A DNA stretch of 64,000 bases, taken from contig NZ_PXOQ01000007.1 in NCBI RefSeq assembly GCF_003008425.1, positions 892,419 through 956,418 of the forward strand. The letters run 5' to 3'. Positions within the stretch are counted from its first letter, which is position 1; every line of letters starts with the position of its first letter. The notes under the pieces were generated by a model, which saw nothing but the letters and a program-made list of their open reading frames with translations, did no database searches and was not told the DNA's origin. The position numbers and the translations under genes are program-made. Origin of the DNA: Aurantibacter aestuarii (GTDB lineage Bacteria > Bacteroidota > Bacteroidia > Flavobacteriales > Flavobacteriaceae). Positions 17,758 to 27,036 of the stretch are shown in pieces.

Positions 17758-18446
17758 TTTTTAAAACTGTATTTGAAAATCCATCCCAGGATTTTTATTC
17801 CTGCAAATATAGTACCTTTTACCGTACCTGAAACTTTTGAGACTCCAATTCTGTTTTTATAACGTAATTTAACTTCTGTGTAGCTAAGTTTCTGTTTTAA
17901 AGCCTTTAACTGCATCTCTACAGTCCAACCATAGGTTTGGTCCTGCATATTTAATTGAAGCAATTTCTGATACTTTATGGCACGAAAAGGACCTAAATCT
18001 GTAAATCTAGATTTAAAAAACAATTTCATTAAAAACGTGGCAAGCCAGTTTCCAAAAACTTGTTGAGGTGTCATAGCTCCTGGTTCTCTAAGTGCTTTAA
18101 CTCTTGCGCCCACCACAAAATCTATATCCTGGTCAATAATAGGATTCACAACTTTAATTAATTCCTCTGGGTAATCGCTATAATCACCATCCAGAAAAAC
18201 TATAATGTCTGGTTTGCTAGTTTGTTTGGAAACATAATCCAAGCCTTTTAAGCAGGCATTTCCATAGCCTCTTTCGGGTTGATGTAATACAGTCGCCCCA
18301 GCTTGTTCGGCATTTTTAGCAGTAAGATCTGAAGAATTGTTGTTGACCACAATAACCTCAGAAACTATAGAAGGAATTTCAGAAATGACTTTGGCTATAG
18401 AATCCTGTTCGTTAAAAGCAGGGATGATAACTGTTATATGGGTCAT
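17754..18446 (-). CDS. Polyprenyl/dolichyl-phosphate glycosyltransferase-like GT2
   Basis: A 230-residue GT2 enzyme without strong transmembrane segments. It shows VIIPAFNEQDSIAKVI at the start, VVNNNSSDLT, and the metal-binding VFLDGDYSDYPEE (about residues 94-106), resembling dolichyl-phosphate mannose/glucose synthases. It probably makes a lipid-linked sugar donor for the membrane glycosyltransferases beside it. It overlaps its neighbours by 4 bp on both sides. Confidence 0.82.
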   Translation of the reverse strand: MTHITVIIPAFNEQDSIAKVISEIPSIVSEVIVVNNNSSDLTAKNAEQAGATVLHQPERGYGNACLKGLDYVSKQTSKPDIIVFLDGDYSDYPEELIKVVNPIIDQDIDFVVGARVKALREPGAMTPQQVFGNWLATFLMKLFFKSRFTDLGPFRAIKYQKLLQLNMQDQTYGWTVEMQLKALKQKLSYTEVKLRYKNRIGVSKVSGTVKGTIFAGIKILGWIFKYSFKK

Positions 18447-19351
18447 TTGAGGTCGTTAAGGTTATTCTCTTTTTTAAAGGACGCTAAATCGGTCCATTCT
18501 TTAATTTTTTTTCCATTTGAAAATTTAACGGCTGAGGTTAACTTTTCGTTGGTATACATTAAACAAAAGCCATTTTTCTGGTTGTTTTTTAATTGGCATC
18601 TATGATTCACTTTTTCGTTAGAATCATAAAACAACCACCAATTAGATTTTTTGCCATTTACATAAGAACCTTCCATTTGTTTGGTTCCATTAGTATTGTA
18701 ATAATGCCAATAACCTGTTGGATTATGGTTTTTATAAGCGCCAAATTTAAGCTTTTTACCATTAGCATGATAATAATTCCAAAGTCCTTCCTTTTTACCG
18801 TTTTGGAAGTTGCCTTCTTGAGAGATACGACCGTTATGCTGATAGTACTTCCAATAGCCTTGCTCTAGTCCATTAAAATATGTTCCTTCGGAAATTAAAT
18901 TTTGGTTGGTATTGTGCGTTTTAAAATAGCCATGTTTTTTATTGTTTTTAAACCAGCCACTTTCTTTAACAGTACCATCTGGATGATAAAAATACCAATA
19001 ACCCGATTTTTTATTTTGCTTATAATGTCCTTTTTCAACTACAATATCCTGGTTATTATAGGTATACCAGAATCCATTTTTTAAATTTGAATGGTAATTG
19101 CCACGATACGAAATTTTGCCATTTGGATGAAAGCCTGTCCACGGTCCATGCTTTAAATTGCTTTTAAAAACACCTTTTTCCTTAACAATACTATCTTTTG
19201 CATAAAATGTCCAATGATCGGTTTTTTGACCATCCAAAACCCAGCCATGAGATTTAATAGCTAAATCTTCATAGCGATTAATTTCATAGGTTTTTTGAGC
19301 ATAACCCAAAAATACTGAGCAGCAGAATATTAAACAAAGGACGTGTTTCAC
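18443..19351 (-). CDS. Secreted MORN-like repeat protein
   Basis: A 302-residue protein with a signal peptide (1-18, ending LGYAQ) and about ten tandem repeats of roughly 22-23 residues on the pattern GxWxYYxxNGxxxxxGxYxNGKKxG (for example QNKKSGYWYFYHPDG, NGKKEGLWNYYHANG). These are MORN/YwqK-type repeats that form a beta-hairpin solenoid. Automatic labels often say toxin-antitoxin YwqK family antitoxin, which is a domain-name artefact; nothing here suggests a toxin. It overlaps the glycosyltransferase gene by 4 bp and sits 6 bp after the polyferredoxin gene. Confidence 0.82.
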   Translation of the reverse strand: MKHVLCLIFCCSVFLGYAQKTYEINRYEDLAIKSHGWVLDGQKTDHWTFYAKDSIVKEKGVFKSNLKHGPWTGFHPNGKISYRGNYHSNLKNGFWYTYNNQDIVVEKGHYKQNKKSGYWYFYHPDGTVKESGWFKNNKKHGYFKTHNTNQNLISEGTYFNGLEQGYWKYYQHNGRISQEGNFQNGKKEGLWNYYHANGKKLKFGAYKNHNPTGYWHYYNTNGTKQMEGSYVNGKKSNWWLFYDSNEKVNHRCQLKNNQKNGFCLMYTNEKLTSAVKFSNGKKIKEWTDLASFKKENNLNDLK

Positions 19352-19357
19352 TTTAGA

Positions 19358-20938
19358 TTATTTTTTGTTTAATAAATCCATTAAATTCACGTCATTACCT
19401 AGTAATATTTCGGTAGGATTTATACGTCCATCTTCCGGACCATTTTCTAATTTTAAAACACCACGTGGGCATACCGCACTACAAACCCCACAACCTACGC
19501 AACTGGCGCGAATAATATTTTCGCCTTTTTGTGCATAGGCACGTACATCTATGCCTTGTTCGCAATAGGTAGAGCAATTTCCACAGGAAATACATTGTCC
19601 ACCATTTGTAGTAATTCTAAAACGGGATTTAAAACGTTGTACAACACCTAAATAAGCAGCCAATGGGCAACCAAAACGACACCAAACACGGTTACCAAAA
19701 ATAGGGTAGAAGCCTGTACCAATAACGCCCGCAAAAATGGATCCTATTATAACACTATATATATTTTGAACAGTGGATACCTTTAAGCCTAAAACAGTAC
19801 CAGATTCCGTAAAGAAACTATATAAAGTCATCCCGGTCATAACCAATACAAAAACTAAAACGCCATGTACCAAATATCTTTCTACACGCCAAGCAAATAA
19901 AGATTTATCACTATGTTGGCGATAAGGATCGCCTAAAGTTTCGGCTAAACCACCACAGCCACAAACCCAAGAGCAATACCAACGTTTACCAAAGAAATAC
20001 ACCATTACCGGCACCACAATAAGGGTTAACATCGTTCCCCAGAATAATATAAACAAGCCAATACCGCCGCTATTAATTAAATCTTTTAAGTTCCACTGAA
20101 AGAAAAAATCGTAGTCCAAAGGAAAAGCATTTTTAAAGTCGTAGTACGGCATTTGCAGACGTACCATAATTTCAGGAATTAAAAAAGCAAACACAATTTG
20201 AAAAAACAACACAGAAGTTGTTCTAAACATTTGATAAATATTGTGACGGTATTTAATATACATTCTTACTGCCATGACCGTCATAACGGTACAATACATA
20301 AAGCCATAAACAAACCAGTGTCCCGCAGGATTACCACTTAACGCATTACTTAAGGGATCCAATAAAAAGGTCCAGTTGGTAGCATATTCCGATGCAAAAT
20401 ATAGTAGTAAATAAAACCCAATTAGATATACAAAAACAATCCAAGCAATCCAACCTCTATTAGTAGCACTTTTATGGTAAATTCCATCATTTTTTATGCC
20501 TTTTTGACCCAATAGTATAATATTTGGAAGTATAAACATTAAGGCTCCTATAATACCTAGACCGAAAGTTAAAAACCACATAAGGCCTTTATGGTTTACT
20601 ATAAAACCTGTTGCCGACTTTTTCCCTATTAGGGCTGCCATATCACTTGGGCTGGTATAAATTTTCTTATCCCATTCTTTGTTTTTTTCATGGGACGCAT
20701 TCGCATTATTTAAAGCTTTAGTCACAGCAGGCGATACCTCTTGCATGCCATTATATGTTTTGCCTACCAGATTAGAATTTAAATCTTCTATAAATACCTC
20801 GCTTTTAATTTTTTTCTCTTTTACAATAGTATTTAAAGTGTCACTTTCTAATTTAAAAGTACCTAATAAAGGTAGTGCAGTGAAAATGGAAAGACCAATT
20901 AAGAAAATAACAAGTCCTATATATTTGATAGCTTTCAT
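19358..20938 (-). CDS. NapH/CcoG-like membrane polyferredoxin
   Basis: A 526-residue membrane protein with about six to seven transmembrane segments, two membrane-associated Cys motifs (WYCSWVCGCGGLAE and VWCRFGCPLAAYLG) like those of NapH/NosR/CcoG, and two C-terminal 4Fe-4S sites: CISCGNCSTYCEQG and CVGCGVCSAVCPRG (about residues 440-500). It should move electrons between the quinone pool and a periplasmic or cytosolic partner. The FAD reductase gene ends 26 bp upstream and is a likely partner. Confidence 0.85.
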   Translation of the reverse strand: MKAIKYIGLVIFLIGLSIFTALPLLGTFKLESDTLNTIVKEKKIKSEVFIEDLNSNLVGKTYNGMQEVSPAVTKALNNANASHEKNKEWDKKIYTSPSDMAALIGKKSATGFIVNHKGLMWFLTFGLGIIGALMFILPNIILLGQKGIKNDGIYHKSATNRGWIAWIVFVYLIGFYLLLYFASEYATNWTFLLDPLSNALSGNPAGHWFVYGFMYCTVMTVMAVRMYIKYRHNIYQMFRTTSVLFFQIVFAFLIPEIMVRLQMPYYDFKNAFPLDYDFFFQWNLKDLINSGGIGLFILFWGTMLTLIVVPVMVYFFGKRWYCSWVCGCGGLAETLGDPYRQHSDKSLFAWRVERYLVHGVLVFVLVMTGMTLYSFFTESGTVLGLKVSTVQNIYSVIIGSIFAGVIGTGFYPIFGNRVWCRFGCPLAAYLGVVQRFKSRFRITTNGGQCISCGNCSTYCEQGIDVRAYAQKGENIIRASCVGCGVCSAVCPRGVLKLENGPEDGRINPTEILLGNDVNLMDLLNKK

Positions 20939-20964
20939 GTAGCGTGTTTTTTGGTTGATAGTTT

Positions 20965-22314
20965 TTAAGCTTTAGAGAATATGCGTTTCCAGCTTTTTTT
21001 CTTCGGATGGATTTGCGTTCCAAATTCAATATTGTATGCATTCACAATATCGGACTCGAAGGTTTTATAAAACTCGGGATCAAAATTGGCATCCTTAAGA
21101 TAAGTCATTACATGAGTCATATCCTGTTTTTTGGTTAACCAGCGATCAAAAATCTCATGACGCAAACGAATACCGAAAGTGTTTATTCCTAAAAATAGTT
21201 TTGTGTCTTTTTGAAAAGCAATGGTTAAGCAGATGTTTTCTGATGGATGGCGCCAATGGAAATGTTGCTCGTTTTCAGATTTATCTCGTTCACTAAAAAC
21301 CCAGCCGTAAGTTTGATATTCGATATCTAAAAACTTAGCCGAATTAAACCAGTGTCCAGGATTGTAAGGCATTTTGTTACCACAAATGGTTTGGGCTAAA
21401 ACTTCGCCCATCATACGTCCTGTATACCAAACCGCTTCTACAGGTCGACGGTTTCCTATGGCTTCGTGCTGTTGTGCACAATCGCCAATAGCATATACGT
21501 CTTTAATATTAGTTTCTAAAAAACGATTGACTAAAACACCTTTATCGGTTTCAATAGAGCTAGATTTTAAAAAATCGATATTTGGAGTTACACCGGCGGT
21601 TAAACCTACAACATCGCAAGGAATTTCTTCGCCAGTTTCTTCAATTATAATAGATTTTACTCTGCCATTTTCATCTGAAATAATTTCCTTTAAATTGGTG
21701 TTTAAGCGTAAATCGATATGATGAGATAAAATATGTTCGTTAATCATACTACTTTCGCCTTTAGGTAAAACCCCATTCCAAAAACTGGTTTCACGTACTA
21801 AAAAAGTGACTGGAATATCACGGGTGCGTAACATTTCAGCCAATTCAATACCAATTAAACCTCCACCAACAATTACAGCTCTTTTACACACCTTGTTATT
21901 AGGTGCTAAGATTTCTAGTTGTTCTAAATCCTGCTTGTGGTACATCCCTAAAACACCGTCTAAATCCTGTCCAGGCCAACCAAACTTATTAGGCTTACTA
22001 CCTGTTGCTATTACTAGTTTATCGTAAACTAGCGTCTCGTTAGTTTTAAAATGAAGGGTTTTAGTTTCGGTATCTATATGCGTTACAAATGCTTTTTTAA
22101 GCTCAATACGATTTTTTTTCCAAAACCAATTCTCGTAAGGTTGTGTGTGTTCAAACTTCATATGTCCCATATACACATACATAAGTGCAGTACGTGAAAA
22201 GAAATAGTCGGTCTCCGCAGAGATAATGGTTATTTTTTTATCGGAGTTTTTTCTAATGTGTCTGGCGGCGGTTACACCAGATATGCCATTTCCAATTATT
22301 ACAATACGTTCCAT
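20965..22314 (-). CDS. NAD(P)/FAD-dependent oxidoreductase (rubredoxin/NirB reductase-like)
   Basis: A 449-residue pyridine nucleotide-disulfide oxidoreductase family protein: FAD-binding IVIIGNGISGVTAARHI at the N-terminus, NAD-binding VIVGGGLIGIELAEML (about 148-163), and the second FAD motif VYAIGDCAQ (about 273-281). No redox-active CxxxxC pair is visible, so it is the ferredoxin/rubredoxin or nitrite reductase-like subclass. The C-terminal 100 residues are an extra domain. It heads the minus-strand operon and probably feeds the polyferredoxin encoded next. Confidence 0.85.
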   Translation of the reverse strand: MERIVIIGNGISGVTAARHIRKNSDKKITIISAETDYFFSRTALMYVYMGHMKFEHTQPYENWFWKKNRIELKKAFVTHIDTETKTLHFKTNETLVYDKLVIATGSKPNKFGWPGQDLDGVLGMYHKQDLEQLEILAPNNKVCKRAVIVGGGLIGIELAEMLRTRDIPVTFLVRETSFWNGVLPKGESSMINEHILSHHIDLRLNTNLKEIISDENGRVKSIIIEETGEEIPCDVVGLTAGVTPNIDFLKSSSIETDKGVLVNRFLETNIKDVYAIGDCAQQHEAIGNRRPVEAVWYTGRMMGEVLAQTICGNKMPYNPGHWFNSAKFLDIEYQTYGWVFSERDKSENEQHFHWRHPSENICLTIAFQKDTKLFLGINTFGIRLRHEIFDRWLTKKQDMTHVMTYLKDANFDPEFYKTFESDIVNAYNIEFGTQIHPKKKSWKRIFSKA

Positions 22315-22348
22315 AGGGTTTGGTTGTTACTCTTTAGGTTGTCGACAT

Positions 22349-22356
22349 TAAAGATA
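22349..22356 (-). promoter_or_regulatory. Weak candidate -7 box for the FAD reductase operon
   Basis: On the minus strand the sequence reads TATCTTTA, one mismatch from TANNTTTG, 35 bp upstream of the ATG at 22314. No clear -33 box. Confidence 0.3.
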
Positions 22357-22466
22357 GAAACTTAACAGTGACATCTTATTTAAATTAATTCTAAATTAAT
22401 CTTGGTTTTGAAAGGTTCATAAATTTTATTGGACAGAAGTTGCAATAAAACAAGAATTCTATCCCT

Positions 22467-23174
22467 ATGAAAACATTTTTTTTATCAGTTGTATTTTTAT
22501 GTGCAAGCTTTTCGGTTTCAGCACAACAATTAGATGCTTTTTTTAATTCTACTAATACTTTTTTAAGTACTTACGTAAAAAATGGGCGCGTAGATTACAA
22601 AGCCATTTCAAAAGATCCTTCTGCGTTAAATACACTTTTAGACCAAGCGGCAAGATTAAGCGTATCGATTTCAGAACCTGAAAATTACAAAGCGTTTTGG
22701 ATAAATGCCTATAATTTAGCCGTCATTAAAGGTTTGGTAAAAAATTATCCTACAAAATCTCCTTTAGATGATAAAGGGTTTTTTGATAAAACCACCTACA
22801 AATTAGCCGGACAAGAGGTAAGCTTAAATGGCATAGAAAACGACTTGTTGCGCGCAAAATTTAATGATGCCCGTTTTCATTTTGTTTTAGTATGCGGGGC
22901 TTTAGGTTGTCCGCCATTAATTAGTGAAGCTTATATTCCAGAAACCTTAGATGCTCAACTAACCCAACAGACTCAGAAAGCTATAAATGGAAATTTTATA
23001 AAAGTATCTAAAAACAAAGTAGAAGTTTCCGAAATTATGAAGTGGTATAAAAGTGATTTCACTCAAAATGGACAAACGGAAATAGATTTTATTAACGCCT
23101 ATCGTAATACTAAAATATCCAAACAACTAAAACTTAGTTATTTTCCTTACAACTGGAACATTAACGCTTTGTAA
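22467..23174 (+). CDS. Secreted DUF547 protein
   Basis: A 235-residue protein with a signal peptide (1-19, ending SVSAQ) and a single DUF547 domain: KAFWINAYNLAVIKGL, RFHFVLVCGALGCPPLISEAY and the C-terminal KWYKSDF segment. The Asn/His/Cys pattern resembles papain-like or transglutaminase-like folds, but activity is unknown. A second DUF547 gene occurs at 33102-33905. It is divergent from the FAD reductase operon and followed by a beta-barrel gene 43 bp downstream. Confidence 0.85.
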   Translation: MKTFFLSVVFLCASFSVSAQQLDAFFNSTNTFLSTYVKNGRVDYKAISKDPSALNTLLDQAARLSVSISEPENYKAFWINAYNLAVIKGLVKNYPTKSPLDDKGFFDKTTYKLAGQEVSLNGIENDLLRAKFNDARFHFVLVCGALGCPPLISEAYIPETLDAQLTQQTQKAINGNFIKVSKNKVEVSEIMKWYKSDFTQNGQTEIDFINAYRNTKISKQLKLSYFPYNWNINAL

Positions 23175-23217
23175 ATCTATTAGTTAATCTAACAAGACAC
23201 CTAAAACAAAAACCAAA

Positions 23218-24135
23218 ATGAAATATCTAATCACAACACTAGCGTTTGCTTTAAGCTTTACTGCAATTGCACAACAAGACTCTACAGGGGTTGCAAAAAG
23301 TAACATACAAGAATTTACACCTTCTAAACTTTTAAGAAAAGGACAGTGGGATATTAAGTTTTTTAATAGTTTGTACACGCAAACCCGACAAACGGGTGAG
23401 CGCAGTGAGGCAAACACTATTGCTCGCCAAAACTTTTTTACTAATACCACAGAGATTTATACTGGTGTTAGTACTAATTCTAGAATTAATGTAGGGGTTA
23501 TTTTACAAGCCAGAGCAAACACCTACAATGGACAAGACGCGTTTAGTGTTTTTGCTTTTGAAAATGATTTACAAGACTCCCGAAGCGGATTAACCACTAT
23601 TGCTCCATCAATTAGAATACAACCTTTTGCAAAGGTGTCTAACTTCTCTTTAACAAGTTCTGTATATCTACCTGTTTTTAAAGATGAGCCAAATGCCAGT
23701 TACTTAGATAAACAAAGTGTGTTCTGGGAAACTAAATTCTTTTATGACAACACTTTTGCACAAGATAAATGGCAAATTTTTACAGAAGCCGATTTCGGGT
23801 TTAATTTTGGACAGTCTGCCGAAGATGCACTTGCAAATAACGATAATGTAAATATTGGTGAGCGTTTTGCTAATAACAGTCTATTCTTACCCTTAAGTGC
23901 CTTTTTAAGTTATTTTCCATCGAGTAAATCCACTGTTTTTGTAAATGCACAACAGGCGTTTTTAATAGACTTAGGTAATAATTTTGAACAAAATTACACG
24001 CAATTAGGTTTTGGTGGTAAGTACCAGATTACAGAAGTATTAAACCTAGAAACTTCGTACGGTAAAATTGTAAGAGGTGTAAATTTTCAAGGTTTAGGAC
24101 ATACATTTAGTTTAGGATTGAGAGCTTTATTTTAA
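23218..24135 (+). CDS. Putative outer-membrane beta-barrel protein
   Basis: A 305-residue protein with a signal peptide (1-18, ending AIAQ), many amphipathic strands such as KFFNSLYTQTRQ, TTEIYTGVSTNSRINVGVILQARA and FSLGLRALF, and a C-terminal Phe, as in outer-membrane barrels. I do not recognise a named family. It lies between DUF547 and the GH113-like lipoprotein genes. Confidence 0.65.
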   Translation: MKYLITTLAFALSFTAIAQQDSTGVAKSNIQEFTPSKLLRKGQWDIKFFNSLYTQTRQTGERSEANTIARQNFFTNTTEIYTGVSTNSRINVGVILQARANTYNGQDAFSVFAFENDLQDSRSGLTTIAPSIRIQPFAKVSNFSLTSSVYLPVFKDEPNASYLDKQSVFWETKFFYDNTFAQDKWQIFTEADFGFNFGQSAEDALANNDNVNIGERFANNSLFLPLSAFLSYFPSSKSTVFVNAQQAFLIDLGNNFEQNYTQLGFGGKYQITEVLNLETSYGKIVRGVNFQGLGHTFSLGLRALF

Positions 24136-24159
24136 TACGTAGAAACTAATTTCCTTTTT

Positions 24160-24194
24160 AAAGATATTTAATCTTGAAGGGATTGAATATCTTT
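24160..24194. repeat. Inverted repeat between barrel gene and GH113-like gene
   Basis: AAAGATATTTAATC (24160-24173) and GATTGAATATCTTT (24181-24194) pair over 13 of 14 positions around a 7-nt loop. It is followed by only three Ts, so it is a weak terminator at best and could be an operator for the gene starting at 24213. Confidence 0.5.
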
Positions 24195-24212
24195 AGTGCT
24201 TAATAGCTTTTT

Positions 24213-25214
24213 ATGAAATATGTTTTAATTCTTGTTACTGTTATTTTAATGCAATCCTGTAACAGTCAGGTAGAAAAAATTAATGGGGTTAGTTTTGTGG
24301 CGTCGCGAGATTCTATTACTCAAAAACATGTCTTACCTGTTAAAAACATACACGCTAATTACGCGTCCTTAATGCCTTTTGCATTGTTAAAAGCCATAGA
24401 CTCTTCCACCATTTACTATAATCCTAACCGACAATGGTTTGGAGAAACCGAAGCTGGTTTAAAACAATATGCCAAACATTTAAGAGCTCAAGACATTAAA
24501 ATCATGGTGAAGCCACAAATTTGGGTTTGGAATGGCGAGTTCACTGGAACTATTAAAATGACAAATGAAGCCGACTGGCAGGAGCTAGAAAACACTTATT
24601 CTAAATTTATTTTAGAGTTTGCAAGAGTTTCACAAGATCTTAATGCAGAACTTTTTTGTATTGGTACAGAGCTGGAGCTTTTTGTAAAGCACAGACCAGA
24701 GTATTGGAAACAACTTATTATAGAAATAAAAAAAGTATATAATGGAAAACTTACTTATGCTGCAAACTGGGACGAGTTTAAACGCACACCTTTTTGGAGC
24801 GATTTAGACTATATTGGTATTGACGCGTATTTTCCTCTAACCGAAGAAAAGACACCTAGTGTTGAAGCTTCTGTAAAAGCATGGGAAAGTCATAAAACCA
24901 TGATTAAATCCCATTCTGAAACTTTTGGAAAACCAATATTATTTACAGAATATGGGTATAGAAGTATAGATTACGCCGCAAAAAAACCTTGGGAAGTTAG
25001 CCGAGTAGAAAAAGCCATTAATATGGAGGCTCAAGCTAATTTAACTAAAGCTTTATTTGAAGCGTTTTGGAATGAATCCTGGTTTGCTGGCGGATTTGTA
25101 TGGAAATGGTTTCATGAATATGAAACGTCTGGAGGATTAGACGACAATAGGTTTACTCCTCAAAATAAACCCGCAGAAACGGTTTTAAAAACCTATTATC
25201 ATGCACATAGGTAG
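24213..25214 (+). CDS. GH113-like glycoside hydrolase lipoprotein
   Basis: A 333-residue protein with a lipoprotein signal (LMQSC, lipidated Cys16) and a TIM-barrel glycosidase domain. Likely acid/base Glu153 in CIGTELELF and nucleophile Glu246 in LFTEYGYRS fit a clan GH-A retaining enzyme, and the overall pattern resembles family GH113 (beta-mannanases and related enzymes). It may trim a beta-linked glycan at the cell surface or periplasm. Its 3' end overlaps the BamA/TamA-like gene by 14 bp. Confidence 0.78.
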   Translation: MKYVLILVTVILMQSCNSQVEKINGVSFVASRDSITQKHVLPVKNIHANYASLMPFALLKAIDSSTIYYNPNRQWFGETEAGLKQYAKHLRAQDIKIMVKPQIWVWNGEFTGTIKMTNEADWQELENTYSKFILEFARVSQDLNAELFCIGTELELFVKHRPEYWKQLIIEIKKVYNGKLTYAANWDEFKRTPFWSDLDYIGIDAYFPLTEEKTPSVEASVKAWESHKTMIKSHSETFGKPILFTEYGYRSIDYAAKKPWEVSRVEKAINMEAQANLTKALFEAFWNESWFAGGFVWKWFHEYETSGGLDDNRFTPQNKPAETVLKTYYHAHR

Positions 25215-26469
25215 AATAATACTGATCTTAGGTTTGTTTTGTTATTCTATGGTTCAAGCTCAAGAATCAATGATTGCAGATGTGAAAATTCAAGGCAATA
25301 AAAAACTAAAAACGGGTTTTATTCTAAAAATTGCAAAAGTCAAACCAGGAGCCGTATTAGACTCTGCTTTAATTGAAGAGGATATCAAGCGTTTAAAACG
25401 CTTACCATCTGTGTCTCACGCTTATTATCAAGTGTTTTATTCACAAAATAATGCCTATAATGTATTTTATAATATAGAAGAAAACTTTACTATTATACCA
25501 TCTGTAAACGTTTACACCTCTAATAATGATGAATTTGCTTACCGATTAGGACTTTACGAATTTAATTTTTTAGGTCGAAATATCACCTTAGGTGGTTACT
25601 ACCAAAAAGATAACTTTAGTAGTTATGGACTAAATTTTAGAGCACCCTATTTATTTTCTAGAAAAGCAGGAATAGCAATTAATGTTCAGGATTTAAATAC
25701 ACGAGAGCCTGTATTTTTTGATGAAACTACTGCAGACTATAGGTATCAAAATAAATCATTAGAGGTTTTAGGACTATACGAGTTTAATTTTAAGCATAGT
25801 ATTGCTTTTGGAGGTTCTTTATTTAATGAGAATTATAGTTATATCACGGGTGCTACAAATACCGCTATACCGCAGCAGTTGGATATAGATAAACATGCTC
25901 TTAAATTTATTTACGAATACAATAATTTAGATTACAATTACCAATGCGTAACAGGATTTAAAAGTATTTTTAATGGGCAATATGTTGGCGTAAATGGAAA
26001 TTCTCAATTGCCAGAGTTTTTTATTGGCTGGAACGATTTTTTATATTTTAAAAAACTTGGAGTTAGAGGTAATTGGGCAAACCGGTTACGTGTGGGGTTG
26101 TCTTCTAATGCAGACTCACCGTTTTCGCCATTTGCGGTAGATAATAATTTAAATATTAGAGGTGTAGGAAACACAATAGATAGAGGCACGGGTGCCATAG
26201 TTTTAAATACCGAATACCGATATACGCTTTTAGAAAAAGACTGGTTTGTTATGCAAAGCAACACATTTATAGACGCTGGAAGCTGGCGTAATCCTGGTGG
26301 TGAGTTTGGCGATTTTGGCGATGCCGATAATATTAGAATTAATCCAGGTCTTGGGTTACGTTTCATACATAAATCTATTTTCAATGCTATTTTTAGAATA
26401 GATTATGGTTTTGGTATTACTAAAAATGATGCTAGTGGTTTTGTGTTTGGAATTGGGCAGTATTTTTAG
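25201..26469 (+). CDS. BamA/TamA-type outer-membrane protein with one POTRA-like domain
   Basis: A 422-residue protein: signal peptide (1-20, ending VQAQ), a short POTRA-like region (about 22-95; VKIQGNKKLKTGFILKIAKV in two parts), then a C-terminal surface-antigen barrel with NNLNIRGVGNTIDRGTGA, the conserved RG-loop of the Omp85 family, and a final Phe. With one POTRA it is too short to be BamA itself; it is more like a TamA/ShlB-like or patatin-associated Omp85 barrel. It completes the plus-strand set after the glycosidase. Confidence 0.8.
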   Translation: MHIGRIILILGLFCYSMVQAQESMIADVKIQGNKKLKTGFILKIAKVKPGAVLDSALIEEDIKRLKRLPSVSHAYYQVFYSQNNAYNVFYNIEENFTIIPSVNVYTSNNDEFAYRLGLYEFNFLGRNITLGGYYQKDNFSSYGLNFRAPYLFSRKAGIAINVQDLNTREPVFFDETTADYRYQNKSLEVLGLYEFNFKHSIAFGGSLFNENYSYITGATNTAIPQQLDIDKHALKFIYEYNNLDYNYQCVTGFKSIFNGQYVGVNGNSQLPEFFIGWNDFLYFKKLGVRGNWANRLRVGLSSNADSPFSPFAVDNNLNIRGVGNTIDRGTGAIVLNTEYRYTLLEKDWFVMQSNTFIDAGSWRNPGGEFGDFGDADNIRINPGLGLRFIHKSIFNAIFRIDYGFGITKNDASGFVFGIGQYF

Positions 26470-26509
26470 ACGTATTTAAAACTAATTTATATTTTTTTAT
26501 TTGTTATGT

Positions 26510-26528
26510 TCCGGTGTTGTGAATAGTG
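26510..26528. repeat. Degenerate cassette half-site, left end of the array
   Basis: GTTGTGAATAGTG (26516-26528), preceded by CCGGT, resembles the right half of the full sites (ATTGTTGT plus unit-specific bases) and lies just past the stop codon of the gene at 26532. Its expected partner before that gene's start is missing. Confidence 0.45.
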
Positions 26529-26531
26529 TTT

Positions 26532-27014
26532 TTATTCTGCTCGTTTATAATTCAGTCCTGTTTTTATTCCGCTTAATGTTAGTAGAATTATTAAAATCAA
26601 TTGTATTCCAAATAAAACATAATAAACATCATTCCATCTGTTTCCTGCGTTTTCAATAATTCCTCCACTCAAAGGAGGATATTTTGTCGTTCCAGGGATT
26701 TCTCTCATTCCATTTGCAAGGATAATGAGAAATGTGAAAATTAAAATCAAAGTTATGTTTGAAATCATAAAAATCAGATTTGCCGTCAGGTTTTTAAAAT
26801 TCCGTCGTACCATTCGGATTAGGTAAACCATAAAAAAAATCAGAGTAGCTGTTAAGATAAAAACATGAATTGAAGGAACAACGTAATATGTTTCATGAAA
26901 ATTTATATCAACACTTCCAGTTAAATCAAAACTCTTAAATCCTGATGATCTAAAGAAAAAAACAATCACAAAGAGGATTGTTCCAATTAGCCAAAAAGTT
27001 TCTTTATTCTTCAA
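26532..27014 (-). CDS. Small membrane protein of unknown function, cassette gene
   Basis: A 160-residue protein with four hydrophobic segments and NFHETYYVVPSIHVFIL near residue 37-53, recalling small membrane proteins with a heme-copper-oxidase-like FHDTYYVV motif; I would not assign function. The start is TTG at 27014: an in-frame stop lies four codons upstream and no ATG is available near the N-terminus. It is the last gene of the array in the direction of transcription. Confidence 0.6.
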   Translation of the reverse strand: MKNKETFWLIGTILFVIVFFFRSSGFKSFDLTGSVDINFHETYYVVPSIHVFILTATLIFFMVYLIRMVRRNFKNLTANLIFMISNITLILIFTFLIILANGMREIPGTTKYPPLSGGIIENAGNRWNDVYYVLFGIQLILIILLTLSGIKTGLNYKRAE

Positions 27015-27036
27015 ATTTTTATTCTAATTTCTGTTT

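Noticed and set aside
18443-19351. YwqK-type antitoxin
   Set aside because: The name comes from repeat similarity; there is a signal peptide and no toxin gene nearby.
20853-21041. 62-codon minus-strand ORF overlapping the polyferredoxin and FAD reductase genes
   Set aside because: It overlaps two well-supported genes in another frame and has no features of its own.
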